Source: CBDCKR01 sp964572045 (GTDB lineage: Bacteria; Gemmatimonadota; Gemmatimonadetes; Longimicrobiales; Gaopeijiaceae). Taken from it: DNA of 64,000 bases. Below the pieces are notes generated by a model. It ran no database searches and was not told the origin of the DNA. It saw only the letters and a list, made by a program, of their open reading frames with translations. Made by a program: the position numbers and the translations under genes. The stretch is from the NCBI GenBank assembly GCA_964572045.1, contig CAZNEI010000003.1, positions 1 to 64,000 on the forward strand, given 5' to 3'. Numbering within the stretch: position 1 is the stretch's first letter; each line of letters opens with the position of its first letter. Shown piece after piece: positions 53,654 to 61,950 of this stretch.

Positions 53654-55036
53654 TCATCCGGAGGCGCCGCGGCCGAGACCGTAGCGCTCGAGGCGTCGAT
53701 ACAAGGCACTCCGGCTGAGCCCCAGATCCTGCGCCGCTTTGGACACGTTCCCCTCGTTGCGGCCGAGGGCCCGCTCGACGAGGATCCGCTCGGCCTGGTC
53801 GAGCGTCAGGTCGTCGAAGCGAAGATCCCTGTCGCCGCGTGTCCGAAGCCCGAGGTCCTGCGCGCCGATGCGTTCACGCCGAGCCATCAGGATCGCCCGC
53901 TCCACAGTGTGCTTCAGCTCCCGGACGTTGCCCGGCCAGGGATGGCTCAGCAGGGCGTCGGCGGCTTCGGCGGCGAAGCCGGCCACCTCGCGGCCGTAGC
54001 GCGAGCGCTGCTGCCTCAGGAAGTGGAGGGCCAACGTCAAGATGTCCTCCTTGCGTTCCCGGAGCGGCGGAAGCCGAATCTCGACCGTGTTGAGGCGATA
54101 GAGAAGATCCTCCCGGAAGTCGCCCGCCCCCATCACGTCGGAGAGACTCGCGTTCGTCGCCGATAGGATCCTCACGTCCACCCGGCGGATCTTGGACGAG
54201 CCGACCCGCTGGAGCTCCCCTGTCTCGAGGACCCTGAGCAGCTTCGCCTGCTGCCGAAGCGAGATGTTCGCGATCTCGTCGAGAAACAGCGTCCCCCGAT
54301 GGGCGAGTTCGAAGCACCCGATCCGGTCGGTCCGCGCATCCGTGAACGCGCCTTTCACATGGCCAAACAGCTCGCTCTCGAACACCCCTTCGGAGAAGCC
54401 TCCCGCGTTGACGGCGACCAGCGTGTTCTCGGCGCGCTCCGACACCGCGTGCAGCCAGCGCGCGACGACCTCCTTTCCGGTGCCGTGCTCGCCCGTGATG
54501 AGGACGTTCGCCTCCGACGGTCCCACTCGCTCCATGATGCGCAGCACGGGCTCCATCGCCTTGGAACCGGCGATGAGATCCGGCGTGTCCTTGCCTCGAA
54601 GGAGGCGATTCTCATCCGCGAGCAGCTGGCCGCGCCGAAGGGCCCTTCCCAGCTCGACCTGGGTCCGGAGGGCCGTCACGAGGCGCGCGTTGTCCCACGG
54701 CTTCTCGACGTAATCCCTCGCGCCCCGCCGCATCGCTTCCACGGCTCCTTCCACGCTGCCCCATGCCGTCATCACCAGCACCGGAAGCGTATCGTCCAGG
54801 CTCCGGAGCCGGGCCAGGAGCTCCATGCCCTCCATGCCGGACGTCGTATCACGGGTGTAGTTCAGGTCCATCAGAACGGCGTCGAAGTCCGCCTTCTCGA
54901 CTCTGGACAGGAGTCCGGCCGGCGAGCTGGTCGTCACAACGTGGAACCCCTCGCCCTCCAGGAGTATGCGGAGAGCCGTGCGCACATCCTCCTGATCGTC
55001 GGCGATCAGCACGCAGGGAGCGTCGGTTGTGGCCAT
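53654..55036 (-). CDS. Sigma-54-dependent response regulator (NtrC family)
   Basis: This 460-residue activator has a receiver domain with phospho-acceptor Asp57 (AVLMDLNYTRD) and Lys in YVEKPW. The AAA+ domain carries Walker A GEHGTGKEV and Walker B GTLFLDEIA. The arginine finger region is DFREDLLYRLNTVEIRLPPLRERKEDI (in pieces). A Fis-type helix-turn-helix follows (NVSKAAQDLGLSRSALYRRLERYG). The sigma-54 contact loop reads GAFTDA instead of GAFTGA. It is divergent from the TolC-HlyD-ABC operon, which it probably controls together with the kinase. ATG 55036 lies at the family N-terminus. Confidence 0.93.
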   Translation of the reverse strand: MATTDAPCVLIADDQEDVRTALRILLEGEGFHVVTTSSPAGLLSRVEKADFDAVLMDLNYTRDTTSGMEGMELLARLRSLDDTLPVLVMTAWGSVEGAVEAMRRGARDYVEKPWDNARLVTALRTQVELGRALRRGQLLADENRLLRGKDTPDLIAGSKAMEPVLRIMERVGPSEANVLITGEHGTGKEVVARWLHAVSERAENTLVAVNAGGFSEGVFESELFGHVKGAFTDARTDRIGCFELAHRGTLFLDEIANISLRQQAKLLRVLETGELQRVGSSKIRRVDVRILSATNASLSDVMGAGDFREDLLYRLNTVEIRLPPLRERKEDILTLALHFLRQQRSRYGREVAGFAAEAADALLSHPWPGNVRELKHTVERAILMARRERIGAQDLGLRTRGDRDLRFDDLTLDQAERILVERALGRNEGNVSKAAQDLGLSRSALYRRLERYGLGRGASG

Positions 55037-55599
55037 CAGCTACTGACCTGTAGGAAAAACACTTACACAGTCATATCTGAGGTGCCGCATCAGGCGACGC
55101 ACTCGAGCCCTCCGAATGGGCGTCCCAAAATCGGACACTCCGGAGAGCCCGTCAACGGTCCTCCCACGTCGCGCACGGTCGCGATCCGCCCCAGGGGGCC
55201 AAGCTCTTCGGAAGCGGCATCGAGGTCCGCTGGCGCGGGAGCTCGCGAGAGGCCCGCAGGCGGGCCGCTGCCCCTGCGGCCATCCCACCCGCCCGCTCGA
55301 CGGCCGAGCACGGGACACGCGAGCCCGCTCCGCCAGCGGGTCTCGGGCCCTCGATCGCATGTCCGGCTGTGGGAAGCGGGGTCGCACAGGCGAACGGATC
55401 CTCCTCGCCGATCCAGCTCATCGAGAACCATAAGGCCTTGCAATGGAATCGCTTAAGAAAGTGATCCGATCCGGCACGGTTCTTCCTAAAGCAAGGGTGC
55501 GGCGCACGCCGTTCGAGCGACGGAGGCGAGCTCTTGGCGGGCCTCGCCCAAGTCCCTCGCAAGCGTGTCCGATCGATTCACGCACCGCGGAGGTGGGAC
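55037..55599. other. 563-bp divergent intergenic region with three clustered hairpins
   Basis: No convincing gene is present. It separates the response regulator (minus) from the TolC gene (plus). Hairpins lie at 55251-55266 (GGCCCGC/GCGGGCC), 55263-55281 (GGCCGC/GCGGCC) and 55324-55340 (CCCGCT/AGCGGG). An imperfect dyad ATCGCTT-N4-AAGTGAT lies at 55448-55465, just before a sigma-54-like promoter. Since both flanking genes point away, the hairpins are not their terminators. They may mark a small RNA, a leader, or activator-binding DNA. Confidence 0.45.
55472..55487 (+). promoter_or_regulatory. Sigma-54-like promoter for the TolC-HlyD-ABC operon
   Basis: CGGCAC-N5-TTCCT resembles the -24/-12 consensus TGGCAC-N5-TTGCW with two mismatches, one of them in the -12 GC. 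The start would be about 100 nt before the TolC GTG at 55600. The divergent NtrC-type regulator gives it biological sense. Confidence 0.38.
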
Positions 55600-57186
55600 G
55601 TGCCACGAGTTGGGGATCTCGACACGAGGGGAAGCGAGCGCATCCTGGGCCCGGCGCTGCTCGCCCTTGCGGCCATGGCGCACGCGGGCGCGGCGCAGGA
55701 ACCGACGCGGCTGACCTTGCAGCACGCCATCGACCTCGCCCGGGGGCACAACCCGACGTTCCAGGCCACCCAGAACGACGAAGCCGCATACGACTGGGGT
55801 CTTCGGGACGCGGTCACGCGCCTGTGGGTCCCCCGGCTCGATGCCTTCGGCCAGGCTGCCTACCGGGCGCCCGGCGTCTCCCGGATCGGCACGATCAACA
55901 CCGGCGGGGTGGAGGAAGGCGCGCTGTACACGTCGTTCTATCAGCTGCAGGCGACGCTGAGCATCGACGGAAACGCGATCTTCGGCGTGAGCAGCGCGAA
56001 GGCCGACCGGCGGGCCGCACGCGCTCGGACTCTCGCAGCCGAGTTCGACTTGGAGTCCCTGGTGACCCTCCAGTACATGGCCGCGCTCCGAGCCCGCGAC
56101 CAAGTCGAGGTCGCCCGGCGCCAGGTCGAGCGATCGATGGGGAACCTGGAGATCGCCCAGGCCCGGGTGGATGCGCAAGCGGAGATCCTGACTCACGCGA
56201 AGCAGGCCCGGGTGCAGCTGGGCCGCGATTCCGTGGCTCTCCTCCAGGCCGAGTCGGCCTTGCGGGTGGAGCGTTTCCGTCTGCTCGAGAGCGTCGGCCT
56301 CGACGTTGGCGGCGAGGTCGAGCTCGTGAGTGAGTTCAGGGTGTTCGAACCGACGTGGACCGATGCGACCCTCATCTCCCGGGCGCTGGAGTCGCATCCC
56401 AACCTCCACGCCCTCGTGGCGAGCGAGGGCGCCCGCAAGGCGAACCTTCGACAAGCGCAGAGCTCGTACTTCCCCACCTTAGCGCTTCAGGCGGACTGGT
56501 CGGGCTTCACGCAGGAGATCGAGAACGGCGAATTCCTGGTGCGGGCGGCGGAGCGAGGCGTCGGGCGTGACGTCGCGAACTGCGAGCTGTTCAACCGCAT
56601 CTCGACAGGACTGAGCACGTCCCTGCCGGGGTTCCCGCGGGACTGCACTCTCTTGGGGCTCTCGGCCGATGACCGGCATGCGATCCTCGCGTCCAACGGC
56701 GTCTTCCCGTTCAGCTTCACCCATCAACCCTTCCGCGCCCGCCTCAACGTCCGCATCCCCATCTTCACCGGCTTCAGCCGCGAGCGGCAGGCATCGGAGG
56801 CCGCCAACGCATACGAGGACGCGGTGCACCTGCGCCGAGCCGAAGAGCTGCGCCTGCGCACCGCGGTCACGTCGGCCCGCGACGGGCTCGCCACCGCCTA
56901 CGCGATCGTGCAGGTCGAGGAGCGGAACCGGATCGTGGCCGCCGAGCAACTCGAGCTGGCCCGAGCCCGCTACCGCCTGGGAGCCGATCCCTTCCTCGTG
57001 TTGCTCGACGCGGAGCGAACGATGGCGGAGGCGGAACGTGCGTATCTCGACGCGATCTATAGGTTCCATGTCGCCCTGGCGAGCCTGGAGAACGCGGTGG
57101 GGCGGCGCCTCCGCCCGCCCCCACAGGAGCCGCCCGACGATCGTCCGGACGGAGTCGGCCAAGGCGGCGTCGGACCGAGAGAGTGA
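55600..57186 (+). CDS. TolC-family outer-membrane efflux protein
   Basis: This 528-residue protein has a signal peptide (LGPALLALAAMAHAGAAQ). Two TolC-type repeats of helices and strands follow: LTLQHAIDLARGHNPTFQATQND (in pieces), then FRARLNVRIPIFTGFSRERQASEAANAYEDA and LARARYRLGADPFLVLLDAERTMAEAERAYLDAIYRF (in pieces). GTG 55600 has GGAGG six bases upstream. An insert with cysteines (NCELFNRI..RDCTLLG) sits in the second barrel region. It opens a plus-strand operon with a membrane-fusion protein 8 bp downstream and an ABC ATPase. Confidence 0.88.
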   Translation: MPRVGDLDTRGSERILGPALLALAAMAHAGAAQEPTRLTLQHAIDLARGHNPTFQATQNDEAAYDWGLRDAVTRLWVPRLDAFGQAAYRAPGVSRIGTINTGGVEEGALYTSFYQLQATLSIDGNAIFGVSSAKADRRAARARTLAAEFDLESLVTLQYMAALRARDQVEVARRQVERSMGNLEIAQARVDAQAEILTHAKQARVQLGRDSVALLQAESALRVERFRLLESVGLDVGGEVELVSEFRVFEPTWTDATLISRALESHPNLHALVASEGARKANLRQAQSSYFPTLALQADWSGFTQEIENGEFLVRAAERGVGRDVANCELFNRISTGLSTSLPGFPRDCTLLGLSADDRHAILASNGVFPFSFTHQPFRARLNVRIPIFTGFSRERQASEAANAYEDAVHLRRAEELRLRTAVTSARDGLATAYAIVQVEERNRIVAAEQLELARARYRLGADPFLVLLDAERTMAEAERAYLDAIYRFHVALASLENAVGRRLRPPPQEPPDDRPDGVGQGGVGPRE

Positions 57187-57193
57187 GGCACTC

Positions 57194-58447
57194 GTGGACA
57201 TTCCCCGAGATCCCAGACCGAGAGCCAGGAGCCGGGCCATCCGGTGGTCCGCTGCGGCCGTCGTCCTTCTCCTGACCGCCGCCGCGCTGCGGGGCCTCCG
57301 TCCGGCGGCGCCCCGCGTGGATGGGGCGACGATCTGGATGGACACGGTCGAGCACGGGACGATGCTTCGGCAGGTCCGGGGACCGGGGACGCTGGTGCCG
57401 GAGCGGATGCGCTGGATCACCGCGCTGACGGCCGGGCGCGTGGAGCAGATCATGATTCTGCCCGGCACCGACGTCGAGGCGGAGACCGTGATCGTCCGGA
57501 TGAGCAACCCGGACGAGGAAGTGAAGCTGCTCGAGTCGCAGCAGCAGCTCTCCGGAGCCGAGGCGACGCTGATTCAGCTCCGCTCCGCACTGCGCACCCA
57601 GCTTCTCACGCAGGCCGGTCTGGTGACCCAAACGCGGACACTCCATCGCAACGCCGAGCGCGAGCATGCGACCAACCAGCGCCTCTACGACACGAACCCT
57701 CAACTCGTCGCCGCGACCGAGTTCGCCAGGACCCGTGATGCCGTAGCGGAGTTCCGGGAACGCCTGAGGCTCGAGGAGGAGCGACTCCGCGTGTTCGAGG
57801 CGTCGGTGGACGACCAGCTCGAAGCGCAGCGGAGGCAGATCAGCCGACTGTCGGACATCGTCGAGTTCAACCGTGAGCGGATCGCCTCCCTGCAGGTGGC
57901 GGCCGGGGTCGCCGGCGTCCTCGCCGAGATGCCGCTGGAGGAGGGGCAATGGGTCCAGTCGGGCGCGACGCTGGCTCGCGTCGTGCAGCCAGGGCGGCTG
58001 AAGGCGGAGATCCGCATCCCGCAGACGCAGGCACAGGACATCGTCGCCGGACAGCTCGCCTACATCGACACTCGAAACGACACGATCGAGGGGCGCGTCG
58101 TCCGCATCGATCCCTCCGTCCAGAACGGCACCGTGACGATCGACGTGACTCTCCCCGACGCACTGCCGCGGAGCGCCCGCCCGGACCTGAGTGTCGACGG
58201 CAATGTGGTGATCCAGCGGCTGGATGATGTGACCTACGTGGGCAGGCCGGTCTACGGACAGTCGAACCAGAGGGTCGGCATCTTCCGACTCATGGCGGAC
58301 GGTAGGCACGCCGAGCGGGTCAACGTCCTTCTGGGAGCGAGCTCGGTGAACGAGATGGAGGTCAGGGAGGGGCTTGAGCGGGGAGACATCGTGATCCTGT
58401 CGGACATGTCGCGCTGGGACGGCTTCGACCGGGTCCGAGTGAGGTAG
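57194..58447 (+). CDS. HlyD-family membrane-fusion (periplasmic adaptor) protein
   Basis: This 417-residue protein has one N-terminal transmembrane helix (AIRWSAAAVVLLLTAAAL). A barrel-sandwich lipoyl domain (TAGRVEQIMILPGTDVEAETVIVRMSNP, in pieces) and a long alpha-hairpin (about 110-245, rich in LRLEEERLRVFEASVDDQLEAQRRQI) follow. The returning lipoyl half is VAGVLAEMPLEEGQWVQSG, with beta-barrel segments to the end. It would link an inner-membrane transporter to TolC. GTG 57194 has GAGG 6-9 bases upstream, 8 bp past the TolC stop. Confidence 0.88.
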   Translation: MDIPRDPRPRARSRAIRWSAAAVVLLLTAAALRGLRPAAPRVDGATIWMDTVEHGTMLRQVRGPGTLVPERMRWITALTAGRVEQIMILPGTDVEAETVIVRMSNPDEEVKLLESQQQLSGAEATLIQLRSALRTQLLTQAGLVTQTRTLHRNAEREHATNQRLYDTNPQLVAATEFARTRDAVAEFRERLRLEEERLRVFEASVDDQLEAQRRQISRLSDIVEFNRERIASLQVAAGVAGVLAEMPLEEGQWVQSGATLARVVQPGRLKAEIRIPQTQAQDIVAGQLAYIDTRNDTIEGRVVRIDPSVQNGTVTIDVTLPDALPRSARPDLSVDGNVVIQRLDDVTYVGRPVYGQSNQRVGIFRLMADGRHAERVNVLLGASSVNEMEVREGLERGDIVILSDMSRWDGFDRVRVR

Positions 58448-58539
58448 GGCGAGGTGAAACCGGCCCTTCTCGAGCACCCGTAGGGCTCGCCGAACGGACT
58501 CGGTCCGAGACACAGGGACTTATCGGCAACGGAGGGACG

Positions 58540-59301
58540 ATGGAGACCGGTCGCGCGAGGGTCGACGAGGCGCCTCTGATCCACCTTCAGGGGCTGAGCA
58601 AGGTGTTCTACACCGAAGAGGTGGAGACCCATGCCCTATCGGACATCCACCTGGAGATCCAGGCGGGCGAGTTCGTCTCGATCGCCGGACCATCGGGCTG
58701 CGGAAAGACGACGCTCCTGTCGATCCTGGGACTGCTGGACTCCCCCACCGCCGGCAAGTACGCGCTCGACGGAGAGCCGGTCGCCGACCTCACGGCCTCC
58801 CAACGGGCCAAGATCCGCAACCAGGCGATCGGGTTCATCTTCCAAGCGTTCAACCTGATCGGAGACCTGACCGTCTACGAGAATGTGGAGCTGCCGCTCA
58901 CCTACCGGGGCACGGGAGCCGCCGAGCGGAAGGAGCGAGTCCAGGCATCGCTGGAGCGTGTGGGAATCCCTCACCGGATGCGCCACTACCCGAGCCAGCT
59001 CTCGGGCGGGCAGCAGCAGCGCGTGGCGGTGGCGCGCGCGATCGTGGGCAGGCCCCTGATCCTGCTGGCGGACGAACCGACGGGCAATCTGGACTCGAAG
59101 AACGGCATCGCCGTCATGGACCTCGTGAGCGAGTTGCACGACGACGGGGCGACGATCTGCATGGTAACGCACGATCCCCGCTACGCGACCGTTGCGGAGC
59201 GCACGGTGCACCTCTTCGACGGCCAAGTCGTCGACGAGGAGGACGCGCAACGGAAGGAACATGCGCAGAGGTTGGGGGAGAGCGGCTTCGATGTCGCGTG
59301 A
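58540..59301 (+). CDS. ABC transporter ATP-binding protein (MacB/LolD type)
   Basis: This 253-residue ATPase has Walker A GPSGCGKTTL, Q-loop FIFQAFNLIGDLTVYENVELPL, signature LSGGQQQRVAVARAI, Walker B LILLADEPTGNLDS and H-loop VTHDPRYA. The spacing and 'FNL' Q-loop fit the MacB/LolD/FtsE class, which couples to FtsX-type permeases. ATG 58540 has GGAGG 4-5 bases upstream. No permease gene follows: the next plus-strand gene is murB. The permease must be encoded elsewhere or was lost. Confidence 0.93.
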   Translation: METGRARVDEAPLIHLQGLSKVFYTEEVETHALSDIHLEIQAGEFVSIAGPSGCGKTTLLSILGLLDSPTAGKYALDGEPVADLTASQRAKIRNQAIGFIFQAFNLIGDLTVYENVELPLTYRGTGAAERKERVQASLERVGIPHRMRHYPSQLSGGQQQRVAVARAIVGRPLILLADEPTGNLDSKNGIAVMDLVSELHDDGATICMVTHDPRYATVAERTVHLFDGQVVDEEDAQRKEHAQRLGESGFDVA

Positions 59302-59516
59302 CGGCCCGGGCCTCTCTTCGCCGCGCTCCGGCGCACGCCACGAACCCGGGCAGGAAGATGGCGCGGCGCACTCTCGCCGCCCCGGGCCGGGCGCTGCAGA
59401 CGGTCCGCTTCTGGCGGGCACGGAACGGCACCTGCCCGGGGCGGAACCGCCCGGGGCTCCGTCCCAAGGCCGCCCCTAGGAGGGGGGCCTCGCCCGCGGG
59501 CCTCCCAGCCGCGGGA

Positions 59517-59972
59517 TCAGGCGTCGGGCATCCCAGCCCCCTCGGGGCCTCGCCTCCCCCCCGAGTCCCCTCGCTCGTCGGCGCAGCCCATGCGATGCCG
59601 GTTCCTGGCAAAAGAGTGGTAGGCCCCTTCGGCGAGGCGGCGGGCGAAGGGAATCCGGAAGATCCAACGGAAGCGGCGGCCCTGAGGCAGGACGTGCAGG
59701 AGCCGCTCCAGGGCAGCCGCTCCCGACCACGTCGTGCCGTCGGCGGCGACGACCTGAATCGAGGCGTCGAACGCCTCGGGGGGAATCCAGGGAAAGCGGT
59801 CCTTCACGCCCGAGCCCTGCGAGGGCACGATCTCCAAGGATCGGTCGACGTCCCACCGCCGCAACGCTTCCACGAAGCGCCGACACACCCTGCAGGCTCC
59901 GTCGAATACGACGGTGTGGCTCGCTCGGATCCGGATTCCCTCCCGGCCGCGTGCAGGCGGGGGGCGGCCCAT
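59517..59972 (-). CDS. DCC-type thiol-disulfide oxidoreductase-like protein (DUF393)
   Basis: This protein of about 151 residues has the defining VVFDGACRVCRRFVEALRRWD motif (DxxCxxC, in pieces) near residue 20. The later blocks SIQVVAADGTTWSGAAALERLLHVLP and FRIPFARRLAEGAYHSFARNRHRM (in pieces) are typical of the family. Substrates are unknown. The start is uncertain: ATG 59972 is chosen as nearest to the motif; ATGs at 59993, 59999 and 60014 are also in frame and none has a clear Shine-Dalgarno. It is divergent from murB and convergent with the ABC ATPase. Confidence 0.78.
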   Translation of the reverse strand: MGRPPPARGREGIRIRASHTVVFDGACRVCRRFVEALRRWDVDRSLEIVPSQGSGVKDRFPWIPPEAFDASIQVVAADGTTWSGAAALERLLHVLPQGRRFRWIFRIPFARRLAEGAYHSFARNRHRMGCADERGDSGGRRGPEGAGMPDA

Positions 59973-60059
59973 TGCCGCCCTGGCCCGCTTCATGCACATC
60001 GGATGCCCGAACATTAGCTTAGCTGGCGCTGACCCACCACAAGGGAGATCCTTCGGACG

Positions 60060-61004
60060 ATGGCAAGCCCCCTGTGCTTCGACGAACTTGAGCGTCGGTT
60101 GGGTCCTGGTCGGCTGGAAGAGCACGTCCCCCTGGCCCCCCTTACCACCTTTCGAATCGGGGGGACGGCGGACCGACTCTATCGAGCCCGAACCGCCGAC
60201 GAGCTCGTCGGGGCCACCCTCGCGCTTCGCGAACTCGGGATGCCCCATTTCCTGCTGGGCAAGGGGGCGAACATCCTGGTCGGGGACGAAGGCTTCCGCG
60301 GCGTCGTCGTGCGGTGCGAGGTGGACGGCATCGAGTTCGTAGGATCCCGGGCGGTGCGAGCCGGCTCGGGGGTCGATACGTATCCGGATCTCATCGAGGC
60401 CACGGTGAGTCGCGGCTTGGGCGGCCTCCATCACTTCGTGGGCATCCCGAGCACTGTGGGCGGCGCCATGTGGCAGAACCTCCACTTCCTCTCGCCCGCT
60501 CCGGAGCGGGAGCGCACGATGTTCATCGAGGAGATCGTGGAGGCCGCCGAGATCCTCACCGAGGAGGGTGAGCGTCGCACGGTAGACTGCGCCTACTTCG
60601 AATTCGGGTACGACTACAGCATCCTTCACGTGCGGGACGATGTCGTTCTATCCGTTGACTTTCGCCTCGATCCGGCGCCCGAAAAGGAGCTTCGCCGGAT
60701 CATGCGCGAGAACCTCGCCTGGCGTGCAGACCGACACCCCGACCTTCGTGTCCACGCCAGTGCGGGCTCGATCTTCCAAAAGATCGAAGGCATCGGCGCG
60801 GGGCGGCTCATCGACGAATGCGGCCTCAAGGGCCACGTGCACGGCAGGGCGCAGATCTTTCCCCGACACGCCAACATCATCGTGAACTTGGGGGGGGGCA
60901 CGGCTGCCGACGTGCGGGCTCTCATTGATCTGGCCCAGGAGACCGTGGCCCGCGAACAGGGCTACGAGCTCGTTCCCGAGATCAAGCTGGTGGGCGAGTT
61001 CTGA
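60060..61004 (+). CDS. murB: MurB-like UDP-N-acetylenolpyruvoylglucosamine reductase, divergent
   Basis: This 314-residue flavoenzyme-like protein has the FAD domain TTFRIGGTADRLYRARTADEL and LLGKGANILVGDEGFRGVVVR (in pieces), then GIPSTVGGAMWQN. The C-terminal MurB domain has ASAGSIFQK with the proton-donor Ser, GAGRLIDECGLKG, HANIIVNLGGGTAADV and the final PEIKLVGEF with the catalytic Glu. Two departures stand out. The usual GYRDS is GYDYS, losing the catalytic Arg, and the MNAGAYG loop is replaced by QNLHFLSPAPERE. It is either an unusual MurB or a paralogue with another substrate. GGGAG lies about 14 bases before ATG 60060. Confidence 0.78.
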   Translation: MASPLCFDELERRLGPGRLEEHVPLAPLTTFRIGGTADRLYRARTADELVGATLALRELGMPHFLLGKGANILVGDEGFRGVVVRCEVDGIEFVGSRAVRAGSGVDTYPDLIEATVSRGLGGLHHFVGIPSTVGGAMWQNLHFLSPAPERERTMFIEEIVEAAEILTEEGERRTVDCAYFEFGYDYSILHVRDDVVLSVDFRLDPAPEKELRRIMRENLAWRADRHPDLRVHASAGSIFQKIEGIGAGRLIDECGLKGHVHGRAQIFPRHANIIVNLGGGTAADVRALIDLAQETVAREQGYELVPEIKLVGEF

Positions 61005-61013
61005 GAAGGGCCA

Positions 61014-61742
61014 CTAGCCGGCCAGCTCTTCCAGCAGGGCACCGTCCAGCTCATGGCCCCCCGCGTGCGTCGCCGTGCGGAAGGGAATGCCCAGCTTCCC
61101 GAGCTTGAGCTCCTGCCGCTCGTGGGCGGTCCGGGGGGCGTGAGCATCGGACAGACCGCGGACCAGCACCAGGTCAGCGCCGGCCAGCCGGGCGAGACGC
61201 CGCCCCGGATCCAGGTCGTCCGGTGGATAGGCGCCCCAACAGATCAACCGCCGGACAGGAAGGTCTCCGGCGACGACCCATCGGCAGGCCGTGTGGACCC
61301 CCTGCGAGAAGCCGAGGACAACAAGCCCCTCGAACGCCCCGCCCCGATGCACCTCATCCACGACCGCATCGAGATAAGCCACGTAGTCCCGAATCTCGGC
61401 CAGCCGATCTTCGCGAGTCATCCACGTCGCGCCGATCCGGTCACCGGGCCCGTGCTGGCGCGTGCCGTCGTCCAGGTAGAAGCGCGAGAGGCCTTCGGGT
61501 GCCACGATGAGGCGAGAGCCGTCGTCCAGGCACCGGAAACGGCGCAAGAAGCGCCGGGCGAGCTGGCGATAGCCATGGCAAACGACCCAGAGCTCGCGCG
61601 TGCCGGGCCCGGGGTCCCCCAGCGTGAAGTAGCGGGCTGTCTTCTGAATCCGAATCCGGTGCTCTTCCACGCCGTCTCTCAACCCCCGGAGGCTCCAGGT
61701 GGGTTCGTCTGGGATGTCGAGCCCTTCGAACCGGGAGGGCAA
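61014..61742 (-). CDS. Alpha/beta-hydrolase of the phospholipase/carboxylesterase type
   Basis: This protein of up to 242 residues has an alpha/beta-hydrolase core: ELWVVCHGYRQLARRFLRRF (oxyanion region), the nucleophile elbow VVLGFSQGVHTACRW, LICWGAYPPDDLD, LVLVRGLSDAH (acid Asp) and ATHAGGHELD (catalytic His). The Ser-Asp-His triad is complete, so an active esterase is likely. The start is unclear. TTG 61742 gives the full length; GTG 61670 would begin at VEEHRIRIQKTARY, closer to relatives. It is convergent with murB, whose stop is 9 bp away. Confidence 0.78.
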   Translation of the reverse strand: MPSRFEGLDIPDEPTWSLRGLRDGVEEHRIRIQKTARYFTLGDPGPGTRELWVVCHGYRQLARRFLRRFRCLDDGSRLIVAPEGLSRFYLDDGTRQHGPGDRIGATWMTREDRLAEIRDYVAYLDAVVDEVHRGGAFEGLVVLGFSQGVHTACRWVVAGDLPVRRLICWGAYPPDDLDPGRRLARLAGADLVLVRGLSDAHAPRTAHERQELKLGKLGIPFRTATHAGGHELDGALLEELAG

Positions 61743-61950
61743 TGAAACCGCATGCGGCCCTCGTTCGTCCGATCAGGGTGGACTGCGGGGGTCTCGGCGG
61801 ACCGCCCAGGACTCGCGCCACAACGTGTCACCCCCCCTCGCGGCGGGGCAACCCATTCCCCAGTGCCGTATCCTCTGTTTCCTCCTTGCTCCGCCGCCCG
61901 GGCGGGCTATGCTGCACACGAACGGAGACCTCGCACCAAGAGTGACGGCA

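Noticed and set aside
59302..59516. Possible hidden permease gene downstream of the ABC ATPase.
   Set aside because: The plus-strand frame there is Arg/Pro/Gly-rich without hydrophobic segments.
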